A DNA stretch of 64,000 nt from Flavobacteriales bacterium UBA952 (GCA_002293185.1 DBCS01000007.1:124231-188230), one strand, 5' to 3'; shown: positions 33,451-42,074, counted from the stretch's first letter. Notes: generated by a model not told the origin, from the letters alone. Numbers and translations: made by a program.

Positions 33451-33969
33451 TTAAAATTTCCCTTTAGCTAGAATACCAGTTGTTGAATATCCTTCTACAA
33501 AAGGAATGGTTTGAACGGAGCCTCCGTAAGATTTGACGATATCAGAACCAACGATATAGTCTTTCGCCTGAATATTGTTTTGCTCAGCATTATAATCTGC
33601 ACCTTTAAGCAACACATCCGGTTTCAGTGTTTCAATGATTTCGAGTGGTGTATGTTGTTCGAAGAACACAACAGCATCAACAAAACTGAGGGCACTAAGC
33701 ACCATTGCTCTTGCAATTTCAGGGTTGATAGGTCGGTTAGGTGCTTTTTCCAGCGCTTTGACCGATGCATCGGTGTTGATGGCAACGATGAGGTGTTGAG
33801 CAGTATCTGCCGCTTGTGCCAAATAACTCACGTGGCCTAAATGTAAGATGTCGAAACAACCATTGGTAAACGCTACTGTTTCGCCTTTCATGGCCCAAAT
33901 ATTTCTGAGGCGCAGGGCGTCGTCCCAGCTGAGTATTTTATTGTTGAGATTTGAAAGTCTCTTGCTCAT
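33451..33969 (-). CDS. rfaE2: D-glycero-beta-D-manno-heptose 1-phosphate adenylyltransferase
   Basis: 172 residues. Nucleotidyltransferase of the HxGH family: VAFTNGCFDILHLGHVSYLAQA (HLGH near 42-45) and later VLLKGADY and FVEGYSTTGI. Activates heptose 1-phosphate with ATP to make ADP-heptose for lipopolysaccharide core. It is the stand-alone form of the second domain of HldE. Third gene of a panC-panD-rfaE2 run, 7 bases after panD. The kinase partner (hldA-type) is not in the window. Confidence 0.92.
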   Translation of the reverse strand: MSKRLSNLNNKILSWDDALRLRNIWAMKGETVAFTNGCFDILHLGHVSYLAQAADTAQHLIVAINTDASVKALEKAPNRPINPEIARAMVLSALSFVDAVVFFEQHTPLEIIETLKPDVLLKGADYNAEQNNIQAKDYIVGSDIVKSYGGSVQTIPFVEGYSTTGILAKGKF

Positions 33970-33976
33970 GGCGTTT

Positions 33977-34327
33977 TTAAGAGAGCAAGTTAGTTTGTTC
34001 GTTAGGAAAAACCAAAGATGGCTTGAAACTTTTGGCTTCTTCGAAATCCATCATGGCATAACCAATGATGATGATGATGTCATGGATGGCTACTTTTCTT
34101 GCCGCCGGACCATTGAGACAGATCATGCCGGTTTGACGTTCACCTTTGATAACATAAGTTTCGAAACGCTCACCATTATTGATATTGACAATTTGAACAC
34201 GCTCACCTTCGATGAGGTTGGCGGCGTTCATAAGATCTTCATCTATGGTAATACTACCAATATAGTTGAGGTCGGCTTGTGTAACACGAACCCGATGTAT
34301 TTTTGATTTGAGGACGTTGATATACAT
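33977..34327 (-). CDS. panD: Aspartate 1-decarboxylase
   Basis: 116 residues. Pyruvoyl enzyme making beta-alanine for pantothenate. The self-cleavage site is G24-S25 in [14 protein letters not shown], the same numbering as in E. coli PanD. The usual Tyr/Arg/Asn active-site surroundings ([25 protein letters not shown]) are present. It lies between panC and rfaE2, with its own weak promoter candidate (TAATTTTG at 34342-34349). Confidence 0.97.
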   Translation of the reverse strand: MYINVLKSKIHRVRVTQADLNYIGSITIDEDLMNAANLIEGERVQIVNINNGERFETYVIKGERQTGMICLNGPAARKVAIHDIIIIIGYAMMDFEEAKSFKPSLVFPNEQTNLLS

Positions 34328-34341
34328 AACTTGTTGCGCGG

Positions 34342-34349
34342 CAAAATTA
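34342..34349 (-). promoter_or_regulatory. Candidate internal -7 box (TAATTTTG) before panD
   Basis: Exact TAnnTTTG match on the minus strand between panC and panD, 14 bases before the panD ATG, with TTG about 20 bases upstream. Confidence 0.35.
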
Positions 34350-34351
34350 CA

Positions 34352-35197
34352 TCAAAGAACCGATTCACACAACATATTGTCGATCAGTCGAACTTCTCCG
34401 CAAAAGGCAGCAATGCAACAAACCTGAGTTGCTTGCCATTCGCTACAGCTTTCGAGGGTATTGGGATCGACAATTTCTAGGTATTCCAACACCAGACCAG
34501 CTGCTTCGATGATAGAAATGGCTGCGTTTTTTACCTCATCAATAGTATTTTTACCCGCATTATTTTGCACATAATGCAGCGCTTGTGAGATGGATATTGC
34601 TTTTTGTTTATCTTGATGGCTCAGTCTTAAATTTCGGCTACTCATGGCCAAACCATCGGTTTCTCGAACCGTCTGACAACCAATTATTTCGATTCCAAAG
34701 CCATAATAGCTATTGAGTTGACGGATGATCGCGAGTTGCTGATAGTCTTTTTGTCCAAAATAAGCTTTTGAAGGCTGCACCAAAGCAAATAAATGATGGA
34801 CAACATGCACAACTCCTTCAAAATGCCCGGGTCTTCGCGAACCTTCTAAAATGCTGCCTATTTGCCCTAAAGGCATGGGCTTGTAGGGCAAATCCTGCGG
34901 ATACATTTCTTCTTCATCAGGTGCAAAAATAACGATGTTGCGAAAGTTGGAAAGACGCGCTAGATCTGCCTCAAGCATTCTTGGATATGACTGTAAATCA
35001 GTACTTTGGTTAAATTGTTTTGGATTGACAAAAATAGAAACAACCACAAAATCATTGGCAGTGCAGGCTTGATGAACCAAGGATAAATGACCATCATGTA
35101 AAGCACCCATGGTTGGAACAAAACCAACTTGTTGTTGGCTGGCTCGCATTTGCTGGCGCCAGTTATTTAATTCTTGTCTGGTAACAAAGATCTGCAT
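34352..35197 (-). CDS. panC: Pantothenate synthetase (pantoate-beta-alanine ligase)
   Basis: 281 residues. Joins pantoate and beta-alanine with ATP. The nucleotide-binding motif VPTMGALHDGHLSLV (HDGH) is near residue 25, with FVNPKQFNQSTDL and the late motif FEGVVHVVHHLF. Normal length. First gene of the panC-panD-rfaE2 run, and divergent from the GlgA-like gene, a pairing that I believe recurs in Bacteroidota. Confidence 0.96.
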   Translation of the reverse strand: MQIFVTRQELNNWRQQMRASQQQVGFVPTMGALHDGHLSLVHQACTANDFVVVSIFVNPKQFNQSTDLQSYPRMLEADLARLSNFRNIVIFAPDEEEMYPQDLPYKPMPLGQIGSILEGSRRPGHFEGVVHVVHHLFALVQPSKAYFGQKDYQQLAIIRQLNSYYGFGIEIIGCQTVRETDGLAMSSRNLRLSHQDKQKAISISQALHYVQNNAGKNTIDEVKNAAISIIEAAGLVLEYLEIVDPNTLESCSEWQATQVCCIAAFCGEVRLIDNMLCESVL

Positions 35198-35266
35198 GGC
35201 TTCGTCTCATCTAAAATTTGAATCGGTCAAAGCTATTGCTTTTTAGGATAGTTCAGGTTTATTTTG

Positions 35267-35274
35267 TAATTTTG
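35267..35274 (+). promoter_or_regulatory. -7 box (TAATTTTG) of the GlgA-like/DUF4270/glmS unit
   Basis: Exact TAnnTTTG match, 17 bases before the ATG at 35292. Confidence 0.5.
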
Positions 35275-35291
35275 CTAGCATACAACTATAA

Positions 35292-36113
35292 ATGGAAAAG
35301 AAAAAAATCCTATTTATTTCTCAAGAAATCTTTCCTTTTTTACCTAAATCTGAAATTTCAGGAAGCGCTCGTCGCATTTCTCAAGCAGTTCAAGATGCTG
35401 GTAAAGAAATCCGTGTTTTTACACCCCGTTTTGGCGCAATTAATGAAAGACGTCACCAACTCCACGAAGTCATTCGTTTGTCAGGACTCAATATTTCTAT
35501 TGATGACCATGACCACCCACTCATCATAAAGGTAGCCTCTATTTCGGCTGCTAGAATGCAGGTTTATTTTATAGACAACGACGATTATTTCAAGCGCAAA
35601 ACTTGTTTGCAAGAAGAAGACGGCGCATTTCATCCAGACAACGACGAGCGCGCAATGTTCTTTTGTAGAGGTGTGCTTGAAACTGTAAAAAAACTCGGTT
35701 GGCAACCCGACGTTATTCATTGTCATGGTTGGTTAACCGGTATTATGGCTTTGTATATTAAATTCATTTTCAACAAAGACCCACACTTTAAAGAAACAAA
35801 GGTTGTATACAGCCTCTACAATGAATCCTTTGATCAACCCTGGGATTCGCGCTTTTCAGAAAAACTCACATTTGACGGTTTCCCACCGGATTTGGCAGCT
35901 GCACTCAAAGACACTAGCTGTACAAATCTTACCAAGGTCATTTTAGCACATTGTGATGGTGTCAATATTGCCAGTGAAATCCTAGACGCTCCATTGCAAG
36001 CGCTTTATGATGAGGCCACCATTCTCAAATTACCTTATTTTGCTGAAGAGCACCAAGGCAAAGAACTTTCTGCTTTCTTTGACAAAGTTATTGACTCTGC
36101 TGTTCTTGCCTAG
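35292..36113 (+). CDS. Short GlgA-like protein (GT5 N-terminal domain only)
   Basis: 273 residues, against about 470-500 for bacterial glycogen synthase. It aligns only with the N-terminal Rossmann half (KKILFISQEIFPFLPKSEIS ... DVIHCHGWLTGIMALYIKF), and the KxGGL glucosyl-donor motif is replaced by KSEISGS, while the C-terminal half that binds ADP-glucose is absent. It is therefore unlikely to be a normal glycogen synthase. Truncation is not by mutation of this copy, because the family is short across Bacteroidota as far as I recall. Followed by DUF4270 (3-base gap) and glmS. Confidence 0.75.
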   Translation: MEKKKILFISQEIFPFLPKSEISGSARRISQAVQDAGKEIRVFTPRFGAINERRHQLHEVIRLSGLNISIDDHDHPLIIKVASISAARMQVYFIDNDDYFKRKTCLQEEDGAFHPDNDERAMFFCRGVLETVKKLGWQPDVIHCHGWLTGIMALYIKFIFNKDPHFKETKVVYSLYNESFDQPWDSRFSEKLTFDGFPPDLAAALKDTSCTNLTKVILAHCDGVNIASEILDAPLQALYDEATILKLPYFAEEHQGKELSAFFDKVIDSAVLA

Positions 36114-36116
36114 AAA

Positions 36117-37403
36117 ATGAAAATTTTTAGCATACTTCTGCTCGTATTGTTTTTTACTGCTGCTTGCACTAAAAATGAAAACAACTTAGGTAAAGATATC
36201 ATCGATCCAAATGCCCTCTTAAATGGCATTACGACCGACACTTTTGAGCTCTACACTTATTCCATTATTGAAGATTCTACCGAAACCAAAAATGCATCTA
36301 ATGTACTACTTGGTTCTTACATCGACCCAAAATTTGGAAAGGTAGCGGCATCGATATATACTGAGCTTCGTTTACCTGGCCTAAGTCCTAATTTTGGAGA
36401 CCCCTCTTTAATTGTTATCGATTCCTTTATGTTGGCGCTTGAATATGTAGGTTACTACGGAGATTTAACGCCACAAACGTTTGAGGTTTTTGAACTCTCA
36501 GACTCTATAGAAAACGCGTCGGATGTCAAATACTATCAGTTTTCTACGCTAGCAACCCATAATACCAATTGGGTAGCCAATGGCCAAGGCACAATTAGCC
36601 CTGACCCCATTAATGATGCTGTGGTAGCAGGCGCTGAAGTAGACCCACAATTGCGCATTCATCTCGATACCAATCGCGCATGGGATTTCATCAATGAAGC
36701 CACTGCCAATTCGGCTACTTTTGCGTCCAATGCAGCATTTCAAGATTTTTTCAAAGGCCTTAAAATCACGACCAATACCCCAAGTCAGACCTCCGGCAAA
36801 GGCGCTATTCTTTATATGGATCTAAACAATAATCCAGCGTCTAAAATGACCATCTATTTTAAGCTAGATGGCGTTTCAAAAACCTATGACTTCACGATTA
36901 ATTCGAATTGCGCAGACTTCACGCATGTTGAGCACGATCAGCAAAACACTCCCGTTGCAGCGCTACTCGCCGATACCACGCTCGGTCAAAAATCATTTGT
37001 TGCGCAGGCCAATAAACTTCGGGCTATGGTCAAAATTCCCGGTCTAGATCAATTGCCTAGCAACATTATCATTCATCGTGCAGACCTCAGTTTGCCCGTG
37101 CAGTTTCAGACAGGATATCGCTACAAGCCAGGTTCCCGTGTCACTGCGGCAAGTAAATTAGCAGCCACTGATGTTTACTATACTTCCTTAGGTATAGCTG
37201 GTCTCTATTCAGATGTCACTAAACAATACGACCTCGACCTCAGGGCCTACCTCCAGTCTCTCGTAAACGGAAAGCTAGAAAATACCGGAATAGTGATATC
37301 ACCATTATTTTTCAGAAATTCAGCAGAGCGCATTGTTTTCAACGGAGTAGAAACCACCAACAAAAAGAAACCCAAACTCATCGTTACCTATACAACCTAT
37401 TAA
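36117..37403 (+). CDS. DUF4270 family lipoprotein
   Basis: 428 residues with a lipoprotein signal (LVLFFTAAC, Cys near 16). The mature protein is beta-rich (NLGKDIIDPNALLNGITTDT near the N-terminus, LIVTYTTY at the end) and matches DUF4270, a Bacteroidota family without an assigned function. Its place between the GlgA-like gene and glmS (gaps of 3 and 2 bases) suggests cotranscription and a link to envelope polysaccharide, by inference. Confidence 0.82.
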   Translation: MKIFSILLLVLFFTAACTKNENNLGKDIIDPNALLNGITTDTFELYTYSIIEDSTETKNASNVLLGSYIDPKFGKVAASIYTELRLPGLSPNFGDPSLIVIDSFMLALEYVGYYGDLTPQTFEVFELSDSIENASDVKYYQFSTLATHNTNWVANGQGTISPDPINDAVVAGAEVDPQLRIHLDTNRAWDFINEATANSATFASNAAFQDFFKGLKITTNTPSQTSGKGAILYMDLNNNPASKMTIYFKLDGVSKTYDFTINSNCADFTHVEHDQQNTPVAALLADTTLGQKSFVAQANKLRAMVKIPGLDQLPSNIIIHRADLSLPVQFQTGYRYKPGSRVTAASKLAATDVYYTSLGIAGLYSDVTKQYDLDLRAYLQSLVNGKLENTGIVISPLFFRNSAERIVFNGVETTNKKKPKLIVTYTTY

Positions 37404-37405
37404 TT

Positions 37406-39250
37406 ATGTGTGGAATCGTTGCCTATATTGGTAAAAACGAGGCTTATCCGGTCGTGATCAAAGGCCTCAAAAGATTAGAATACCGCGGCTATGACAGCGC
37501 CGGCGTAGCTTTATTAGACAACGGAGACTTAAATGTATACAAGCGTATGGGCAAGGTGCAAAATCTCGAAGATTTTGCTGCAACTCAAAACCGAAAGGGC
37601 CATGCAGGAATCGGCCATACACGTTGGGCCACACACGGAGAACCTTCCAATGTCAATTCCCACCCACACACCTCAATGGATGGTAAAATTGCGCTCATCC
37701 ATAACGGCATCATTGAAAACTACGATATCCTCAAGAAAGAATTGATCAAGAACGGCTATACCTTCAAGAGTGAAACAGACACTGAGGTTGTGGTTCATTT
37801 GGTAGACTACATTCAAAAGAAAGAGAACGTATGGTTTGGAGAAGCGCTTCGTTTGGCACTCAACCACGTTGTTGGCGCTTATGCCATCGTTGCCATTTCT
37901 TCTGACTATCCGAACCGTCTGGTTGCGGCCCGTAAGAGTAGCCCATTGGTAGTCGGTATTGGTTCAGACGGCGCTTATTATTGTGCTTCTGATGCTACAC
38001 CAATTGTTGAGTATACCAAAAAAGTTGTTTACCTTAACGACGAAGAAGTTGCAGTGATTGACCTCGAAGAAGGTCTTAAACTTTACGATATCGCCGATCA
38101 GCAAAAAACGCCATTTTTTCAGGAGCTAGAGCTAGAACTTGAAGCCTTAGAAAAAGGAGGATACGAGCACTTCATGCTCAAAGAAATTCACGAACAACCC
38201 CGTTCTATTTTAGATTGTTTTAGAGGGCGCTTGAATTCCGAAGAAGCATGGGTAGCACTCGGTGGTATCCGTGAATACGAGCAAAAAATGATTTCGGCCA
38301 ACCGCCTCATTATTGTGGCTTGTGGCACCTCTTGGCACGCTGGTTTAGTGGGCGAATACCTCATCGAAGACCTCGCCCGTATTAACGTAGAAGTTGAATA
38401 CGCAAGCGAGTTTCGTTACCGCAACCCCATTCTGAGTGAGAACGACGTCGTAATCGCCATTTCGCAATCTGGCGAGACCGCAGATACACTTGCTGCCCTA
38501 GAATTAGCCAAATCAAAAGGCGCAACTATCCTAGGAATCTGCAACGTTGTGGGCTCTTCAATTGCACGTATCACCGACGCAGGTTCTTACACACACGCTG
38601 GCCCAGAGATCGGTGTGGCTTCTACCAAAGCATTTACCGCCCAAGTTACAGTCCTCACACTCATGGCCCTTTCATTGGCTCAAAAGAAAGGCACAATTTC
38701 AGAATCCAAATTCCGTCAGCTATTGGCAGAACTCGAGGCCATTCCAGAAAAAGTAAAACGCGTTCTTGAAGCTGACCCAGATATTGAAAAAATTGCTGCT
38801 ATCTACAAAGATGCTGCCAATGCGCTTTATCTTGGCCGTGGTAGCTCTTTCCCAGTTGCCCTTGAAGGCGCGCTCAAGCTCAAAGAAATTTCTTATATCC
38901 ATGCGGAAGGCTATCCAGCGGCAGAAATGAAACACGGCCCAATTGCTTTGATTGACGAAAACATGCCAATTATTGTGATTGCTACCCAAGGCACCTCTTA
39001 TGAAAAAGTGGTTTCCAATATCCAAGAGGTCAAAGCCCGCAAAGGAAAAGTAATTGCTATAGTCACTGAAGGCGACGAACAAGTCCGCAACATGGCTGAC
39101 CACGTTATTGAAATTCCTGAAGTAGACGAATTCTTAGTGCCGCTTGTCGCGACAATCCCGCTCCAACTCCTATCTTACCACATTGCCGTCATGCGTGGTT
39201 GCAACGTCGACCAACCAAGAAATTTGGCGAAGTCAGTTACGGTGGAGTAG
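37406..39250 (+). CDS. glmS: Glutamine-fructose-6-phosphate aminotransferase
   Basis: 614 residues. Makes glucosamine-6-phosphate, the first step to UDP-GlcNAc for peptidoglycan and LPS. Cys2 of MCGIVAYIG is the glutaminase nucleophile; HTRWATHGEP and the two SIS sugar-isomerase domains (SQSGETADT, CGTSWHAG) follow, with the C-terminal DQPRNLAKSVTVE. No glmS-type ribozyme was seen upstream: only a 2-base gap separates it from DUF4270. Convergent with phhB. Confidence 0.98.
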   Translation: MCGIVAYIGKNEAYPVVIKGLKRLEYRGYDSAGVALLDNGDLNVYKRMGKVQNLEDFAATQNRKGHAGIGHTRWATHGEPSNVNSHPHTSMDGKIALIHNGIIENYDILKKELIKNGYTFKSETDTEVVVHLVDYIQKKENVWFGEALRLALNHVVGAYAIVAISSDYPNRLVAARKSSPLVVGIGSDGAYYCASDATPIVEYTKKVVYLNDEEVAVIDLEEGLKLYDIADQQKTPFFQELELELEALEKGGYEHFMLKEIHEQPRSILDCFRGRLNSEEAWVALGGIREYEQKMISANRLIIVACGTSWHAGLVGEYLIEDLARINVEVEYASEFRYRNPILSENDVVIAISQSGETADTLAALELAKSKGATILGICNVVGSSIARITDAGSYTHAGPEIGVASTKAFTAQVTVLTLMALSLAQKKGTISESKFRQLLAELEAIPEKVKRVLEADPDIEKIAAIYKDAANALYLGRGSSFPVALEGALKLKEISYIHAEGYPAAEMKHGPIALIDENMPIIVIATQGTSYEKVVSNIQEVKARKGKVIAIVTEGDEQVRNMADHVIEIPEVDEFLVPLVATIPLQLLSYHIAVMRGCNVDQPRNLAKSVTVE

Positions 39251-39253
39251 GTT

Positions 39254-39273
39254 TATTTGAAGCGATTCAAATA
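39254..39273. terminator. Hairpin between glmS and phhB stops
   Basis: A perfect 8-base inverted repeat TATTTGAA/TTCAAATA around loop GCGA lies right after the glmS stop and covers the phhB stop. AT-rich with only a short downstream T-run, so it is a candidate bidirectional terminator. Confidence 0.45.
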
Positions 39274-39500
39274 GTTTCCAAAATACGAGCTAATTCCCAA
39301 TCTTTATCGGTAACGATATTCCCTGCATCGTGGGTGCTCAATTGTACCTCTACCGTGTTGTACATGTTGGTCCATTTCGGATGATGGTTCAGTTTTTCTA
39401 CCTCAGCACTAGCCTTCTGCATCCAATGCATAGCATCCAAAAAGGTCGAAAAGACAAACGTTTTGTGTAGTGCGTTGTGTTGCTCAGTCCAATGGTTCAT
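39267..39500 (-). CDS. 4a-hydroxytetrahydrobiopterin dehydratase (PhhB/PCD)
   Basis: 77 residues. Recycles the pterin cofactor or acts as a dimerisation cofactor. The family signature HHPKWTNMYNTVEVQLSTHD (about 38-57) holds the active-site His residues and Trp. The chain is shorter than the common 95-120 residues because the N-terminal part is reduced. No aromatic amino-acid hydroxylase is nearby. A TACATTTA box ends 4 bases before the ATG. Confidence 0.88.
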   Translation of the reverse strand: MNHWTEQHNALHKTFVFSTFLDAMHWMQKASAEVEKLNHHPKWTNMYNTVEVQLSTHDAGNIVTDKDWELARILETI

Positions 39501-39504
39501 GATC

Positions 39505-39512
39505 TAAATGTA
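39505..39512 (-). promoter_or_regulatory. -7-like box (TACATTTA) 4 bases before phhB
   Basis: 7/8 match to TAnnTTTG on the minus strand, separated by GATC from the ATG at 39500; a leaderless-type arrangement. Confidence 0.45.
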
Positions 39513-39544
39513 TTTAATTGGTTCGTTTTTGATGGAACGGAAGC

Positions 39545-40183
39545 TCAGTAGCTTCTTCCATAGACGTAAACGCCGACACCAGCCGACATCAGTTCAATCA
39601 TGTCATCTGTAATGGCTTCTGGTATGGCAAGGCAACCAAGGCTTCGGCCTAGTTTACCGTGTTGTTTGAGATAAGACTCATTGGCATAGGCCGCTCTATG
39701 AATGACGATATCTCGCATCCGGACGTTCGAGTTTTTTCTTGGATCTAAACCGTCAAGTCTAACGGAAAGATCGTGATCGCCGCAGTAAGTTTCGGAGGTA
39801 TGATACAAGCCCAAACTCGACTGAAAACTTCCTTCGATATTTGAAAATTTTCTCGGATAAATATCCCCGGAATTTAAGCCATGAGCGACAAACGTTTTTA
39901 ATAGGAGTCGTTTTTGTGTTAAATCAAAAAAGTAAAAACGTTTTTTTGTGGATGCCTGGCTGTAGTCTACGATAATCAGTTTGTCTTTGCATACGGTGCT
40001 GTCTTGGGCAAGGAGCTGTTGCACACCTAGTTTAAATATGGTATAGCTCAGGCTTCGGTCTCGCTGCATGCTTTGCAGGTAGATTTCTTTAATTGCTTGC
40101 TCAGTCAACGATGTTTTTTGTGCAATAAGATGGTTATAGCAAAAGCTAATAAAAAACGAAAAGTAGATAAGCTTAGCGCGCAT
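39545..40183 (-). CDS. Exported L,D-transpeptidase-like (murein) protein
   Basis: 212 residues with a signal peptide (about 1-21). The catalytic segment has VIHRAAYANESYLKQHGKLG and GRSLGCLAIPE, giving the His and the nucleophilic Cys (near 185) arranged as in the murein L,D-transpeptidase catalytic-domain family (YkuD-like fold). It is expected to act on peptidoglycan in the periplasm. Its product family also occurs as proteins of unknown action, so catalysis is inferred. Its TACCTTTA box abuts the peroxiredoxin terminator. Confidence 0.82.
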   Translation of the reverse strand: MRAKLIYFSFFISFCYNHLIAQKTSLTEQAIKEIYLQSMQRDRSLSYTIFKLGVQQLLAQDSTVCKDKLIIVDYSQASTKKRFYFFDLTQKRLLLKTFVAHGLNSGDIYPRKFSNIEGSFQSSLGLYHTSETYCGDHDLSVRLDGLDPRKNSNVRMRDIVIHRAAYANESYLKQHGKLGRSLGCLAIPEAITDDMIELMSAGVGVYVYGRSY

Positions 40184-40205
40184 TTGTTAAGAGGAGATAG
40201 TTGGT

Positions 40206-40213
40206 TAAAGGTA
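40206..40213 (-). promoter_or_regulatory. -7-like box (TACCTTTA) of the L,D-transpeptidase-like gene
   Basis: 7/8 match to TAnnTTTG on the minus strand, 22 bases before the ATG at 40183 and directly adjacent to the upstream terminator T-tract. Confidence 0.45.
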
Positions 40214-40246
40214 CTAAAAAACAAAAAGGCGCCCAAAAGGCGCCTT
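40214..40246 (-). terminator. Intrinsic terminator of the peroxiredoxin gene
   Basis: On the minus strand AAGGCGCC/GGCGCCTT with loop TTTTG (arms 40239-40246 and 40226-40233) is followed by TTTGTTTTTT. It lies 22 bases after the peroxiredoxin stop, and only this and the 14114 hairpin are strong terminators here. Confidence 0.88.
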
Positions 40247-40267
40247 CAACAGTATAAGTAGCTAAGA

Positions 40268-40915
40268 TCAAAGTGTTTTGGTAGCTAAGTAAAAATCGAT
40301 ACGATCAATGGTTTGATCAGCCATTCGCTCGTTCATTTCATCGAGTGTTTTAGGCGGCGGAACGATTACTTTGTCCCCTTTTCTCCAGTTGAGCGGTATG
40401 GCTACCTTGTATTCATCTGAAACTTGAAGTGCTTCGAGCACTCTGATTATCTCGTCCATATTGCGCCCAACGTTCAATGGATAGTACATGATGAGACGCA
40501 CTTTTTTACTTGGATCAATGAAGAATACTGCGCGAACAGCTGCAGTTTCACTTTCGTTAGGCTGCAGCATACCGTATAATTTACTGACCTTCATGTCGAT
40601 ATCAGCAATAATCGGAAAGTCAAAATAAACATTGGTTTTTTCTCTGACATTATTGACCCAAGCTAAGTGAGAGTGTATACTGTCGATACTTAAACCAAGT
40701 AATTCGGTGTTCAGGGCATCAAAAGTATCTTTGTTCAGGGCAAAACCAGTCATTTCAGTGGTACAAACGGGTGTAAAGTCTGCTGGGTGAGAGAATAAGA
40801 TAGTCCATTTTCCTGGAGCAAAATCAGAAAATTTGATTTTACCTTTTGTAGTGACTGCTTCAAAGTCAGGAGCGATATCGCCTATACGAAGCATTTGGGC
40901 TGTTTGTGTTTCCAT
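40268..40915 (-). CDS. 1-Cys peroxiredoxin (Prx6-type)
   Basis: 215 residues. Reduces hydrogen peroxide or organic peroxides. The motif FSHPADFTPVCTTEM puts the peroxidatic Cys at 51, followed by NNVREKTNVYFDFPIIAD and the long C-terminal arm typical of the Prx6 group; there is no resolving-Cys motif. Cytoplasmic. A separate unit: it has its own -7-type box, an upstream Crp/Fnr-type inverted repeat, and a strong terminator. Confidence 0.95.
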   Translation of the reverse strand: METQTAQMLRIGDIAPDFEAVTTKGKIKFSDFAPGKWTILFSHPADFTPVCTTEMTGFALNKDTFDALNTELLGLSIDSIHSHLAWVNNVREKTNVYFDFPIIADIDMKVSKLYGMLQPNESETAAVRAVFFIDPSKKVRLIMYYPLNVGRNMDEIIRVLEALQVSDEYKVAIPLNWRKGDKVIVPPPKTLDEMNERMADQTIDRIDFYLATKTL

Positions 40916-40942
40916 TGATATAGATTTAAATTATTAATACTG

Positions 40943-40950
40943 CAAAGCAA
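40943..40950 (-). promoter_or_regulatory. Candidate -7 box (TTGCTTTG) of the peroxiredoxin gene
   Basis: 7/8 match to TAnnTTTG on the minus strand; the predicted start near 40938 gives a leader of about 22 bases. Confidence 0.4.
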
Positions 40951-40971
40951 TAGACAAAATCTATATTTTGG

Positions 40972-40987
40972 TGTAACACACGTTACA
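40972..40987. promoter_or_regulatory. Crp/Fnr-type operator upstream of the peroxiredoxin promoter
   Basis: Perfect inverted repeat TGTAAC-ACAC-GTTACA, a 6-base arm pair with a 4-base spacer, the form of Crp/Fnr-family sites. Its centre (40979.5) is about 41.5 bases upstream of the predicted start. No T-run follows on either strand, which argues against a terminator. Confidence 0.55.
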
Positions 40988-41003
40988 GAGGGTTTTTTAT
41001 AAG

Positions 41004-42074
41004 TTATTTTTTCTTGATGATTCTTTCTAGATCATTCCACTCATAGAAGTGAAATACCTTAGGTTCGCTCATCGCGACAAAAAGACCAGTTTTAAAATGA
41101 TGATTTAAGCGTAATGGAGTAACATCATTACCATCACTACCTACTGTTTGTAGAGGAACTCGGCATATGAGTTTATGTTTGTGCGCATTATTTACTGCGC
41201 CTTCTCTTGGATATACATTGAATGTGTTTCGTTGTTGGTCAGAAATAAGAATGTATCCAGTTTTTTCATCTTTATTATAGATACTGATACCCTCGTTGTC
41301 TTCTGTGAAATCTTTCGTACCAAAAAGTGCCAATTCTTCATTTCCTTTAGACGGATTTGCGTGGTATTTTCTTATTCCAAATGTTTCGTCACTGTAATAA
41401 ATAAATCCTAGTTCATTGTCAACAGCAATTGCTTCAATTTCTTTTTGACCACTAAATTGACCAAATTTCCTAACTAACCTAGCTTTTACAGTTTTACTTT
41501 CTTGATCTCCATATAGTTCATATTGCCAAAGATAAGTTCCATCTGTGGGGCCATATTTTCGTCCAGGTATCACATAAATTTTGTTGGTTTGCTTATCATG
41601 GTATGCAGCTATACCCATTAAATCTCTATAATCCTTTTCGTTTTCTCCGATATAAACAGCAATTCCACCTCCATCGATTTCTTTTAGATCAGGCAAAGAG
41701 AATATTCTTATTTTACCAGTTAGCCGCTCACTTACAATAGCGATATCGAAGATTCCAAAAGGCGTTTGTAGGCCATAAGCTACATCGACATTATTTGGAC
41801 GTTTTAAACCTCCAACAACTTTGTTTTGAATAATTTTCCCTTCAAGGTTATATACATACAAAGCTCCGTCTTCATCCTTATCTGTACCTAAAATAAGACT
41901 AAGCGCAGGATTTGTAGGATGAATCCAAATTGCCGGGTCATCGGTGTCGTGCTTTGTTGCTTCCGTTATGTATTTCGGTTTAATTGTATTTATTTGCTGA
42001 TCAGTTTTAGTTGTATTTTCCTCACAACCAATAAGAATCAGAATACATGTAAAACACCAAAATGTAATTTTCAT
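41004..42074 (-). CDS. Beta-propeller phytase, lipoprotein
   Basis: 356 residues. Lipoprotein signal (CILILIGC). The beta-propeller phytase signatures ATKHDTDDPAIWIHP (about 37-51) and LGTDKDEDGALYVYNLEG (about 61-78) match, with the six-bladed propeller running to the end; acidic residues of those motifs bind calcium in known enzymes. It releases phosphate from myo-inositol hexakisphosphate, or in practice from related organophosphates. Its start overlaps the preceding lipoprotein stop at 42074, and it is the third gene after the TonB receptor. Predicted to be on the outer membrane surface. Confidence 0.9.
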   Translation of the reverse strand: MKITFWCFTCILILIGCEENTTKTDQQINTIKPKYITEATKHDTDDPAIWIHPTNPALSLILGTDKDEDGALYVYNLEGKIIQNKVVGGLKRPNNVDVAYGLQTPFGIFDIAIVSERLTGKIRIFSLPDLKEIDGGGIAVYIGENEKDYRDLMGIAAYHDKQTNKIYVIPGRKYGPTDGTYLWQYELYGDQESKTVKARLVRKFGQFSGQKEIEAIAVDNELGFIYYSDETFGIRKYHANPSKGNEELALFGTKDFTEDNEGISIYNKDEKTGYILISDQQRNTFNVYPREGAVNNAHKHKLICRVPLQTVGSDGNDVTPLRLNHHFKTGLFVAMSEPKVFHFYEWNDLERIIKKK

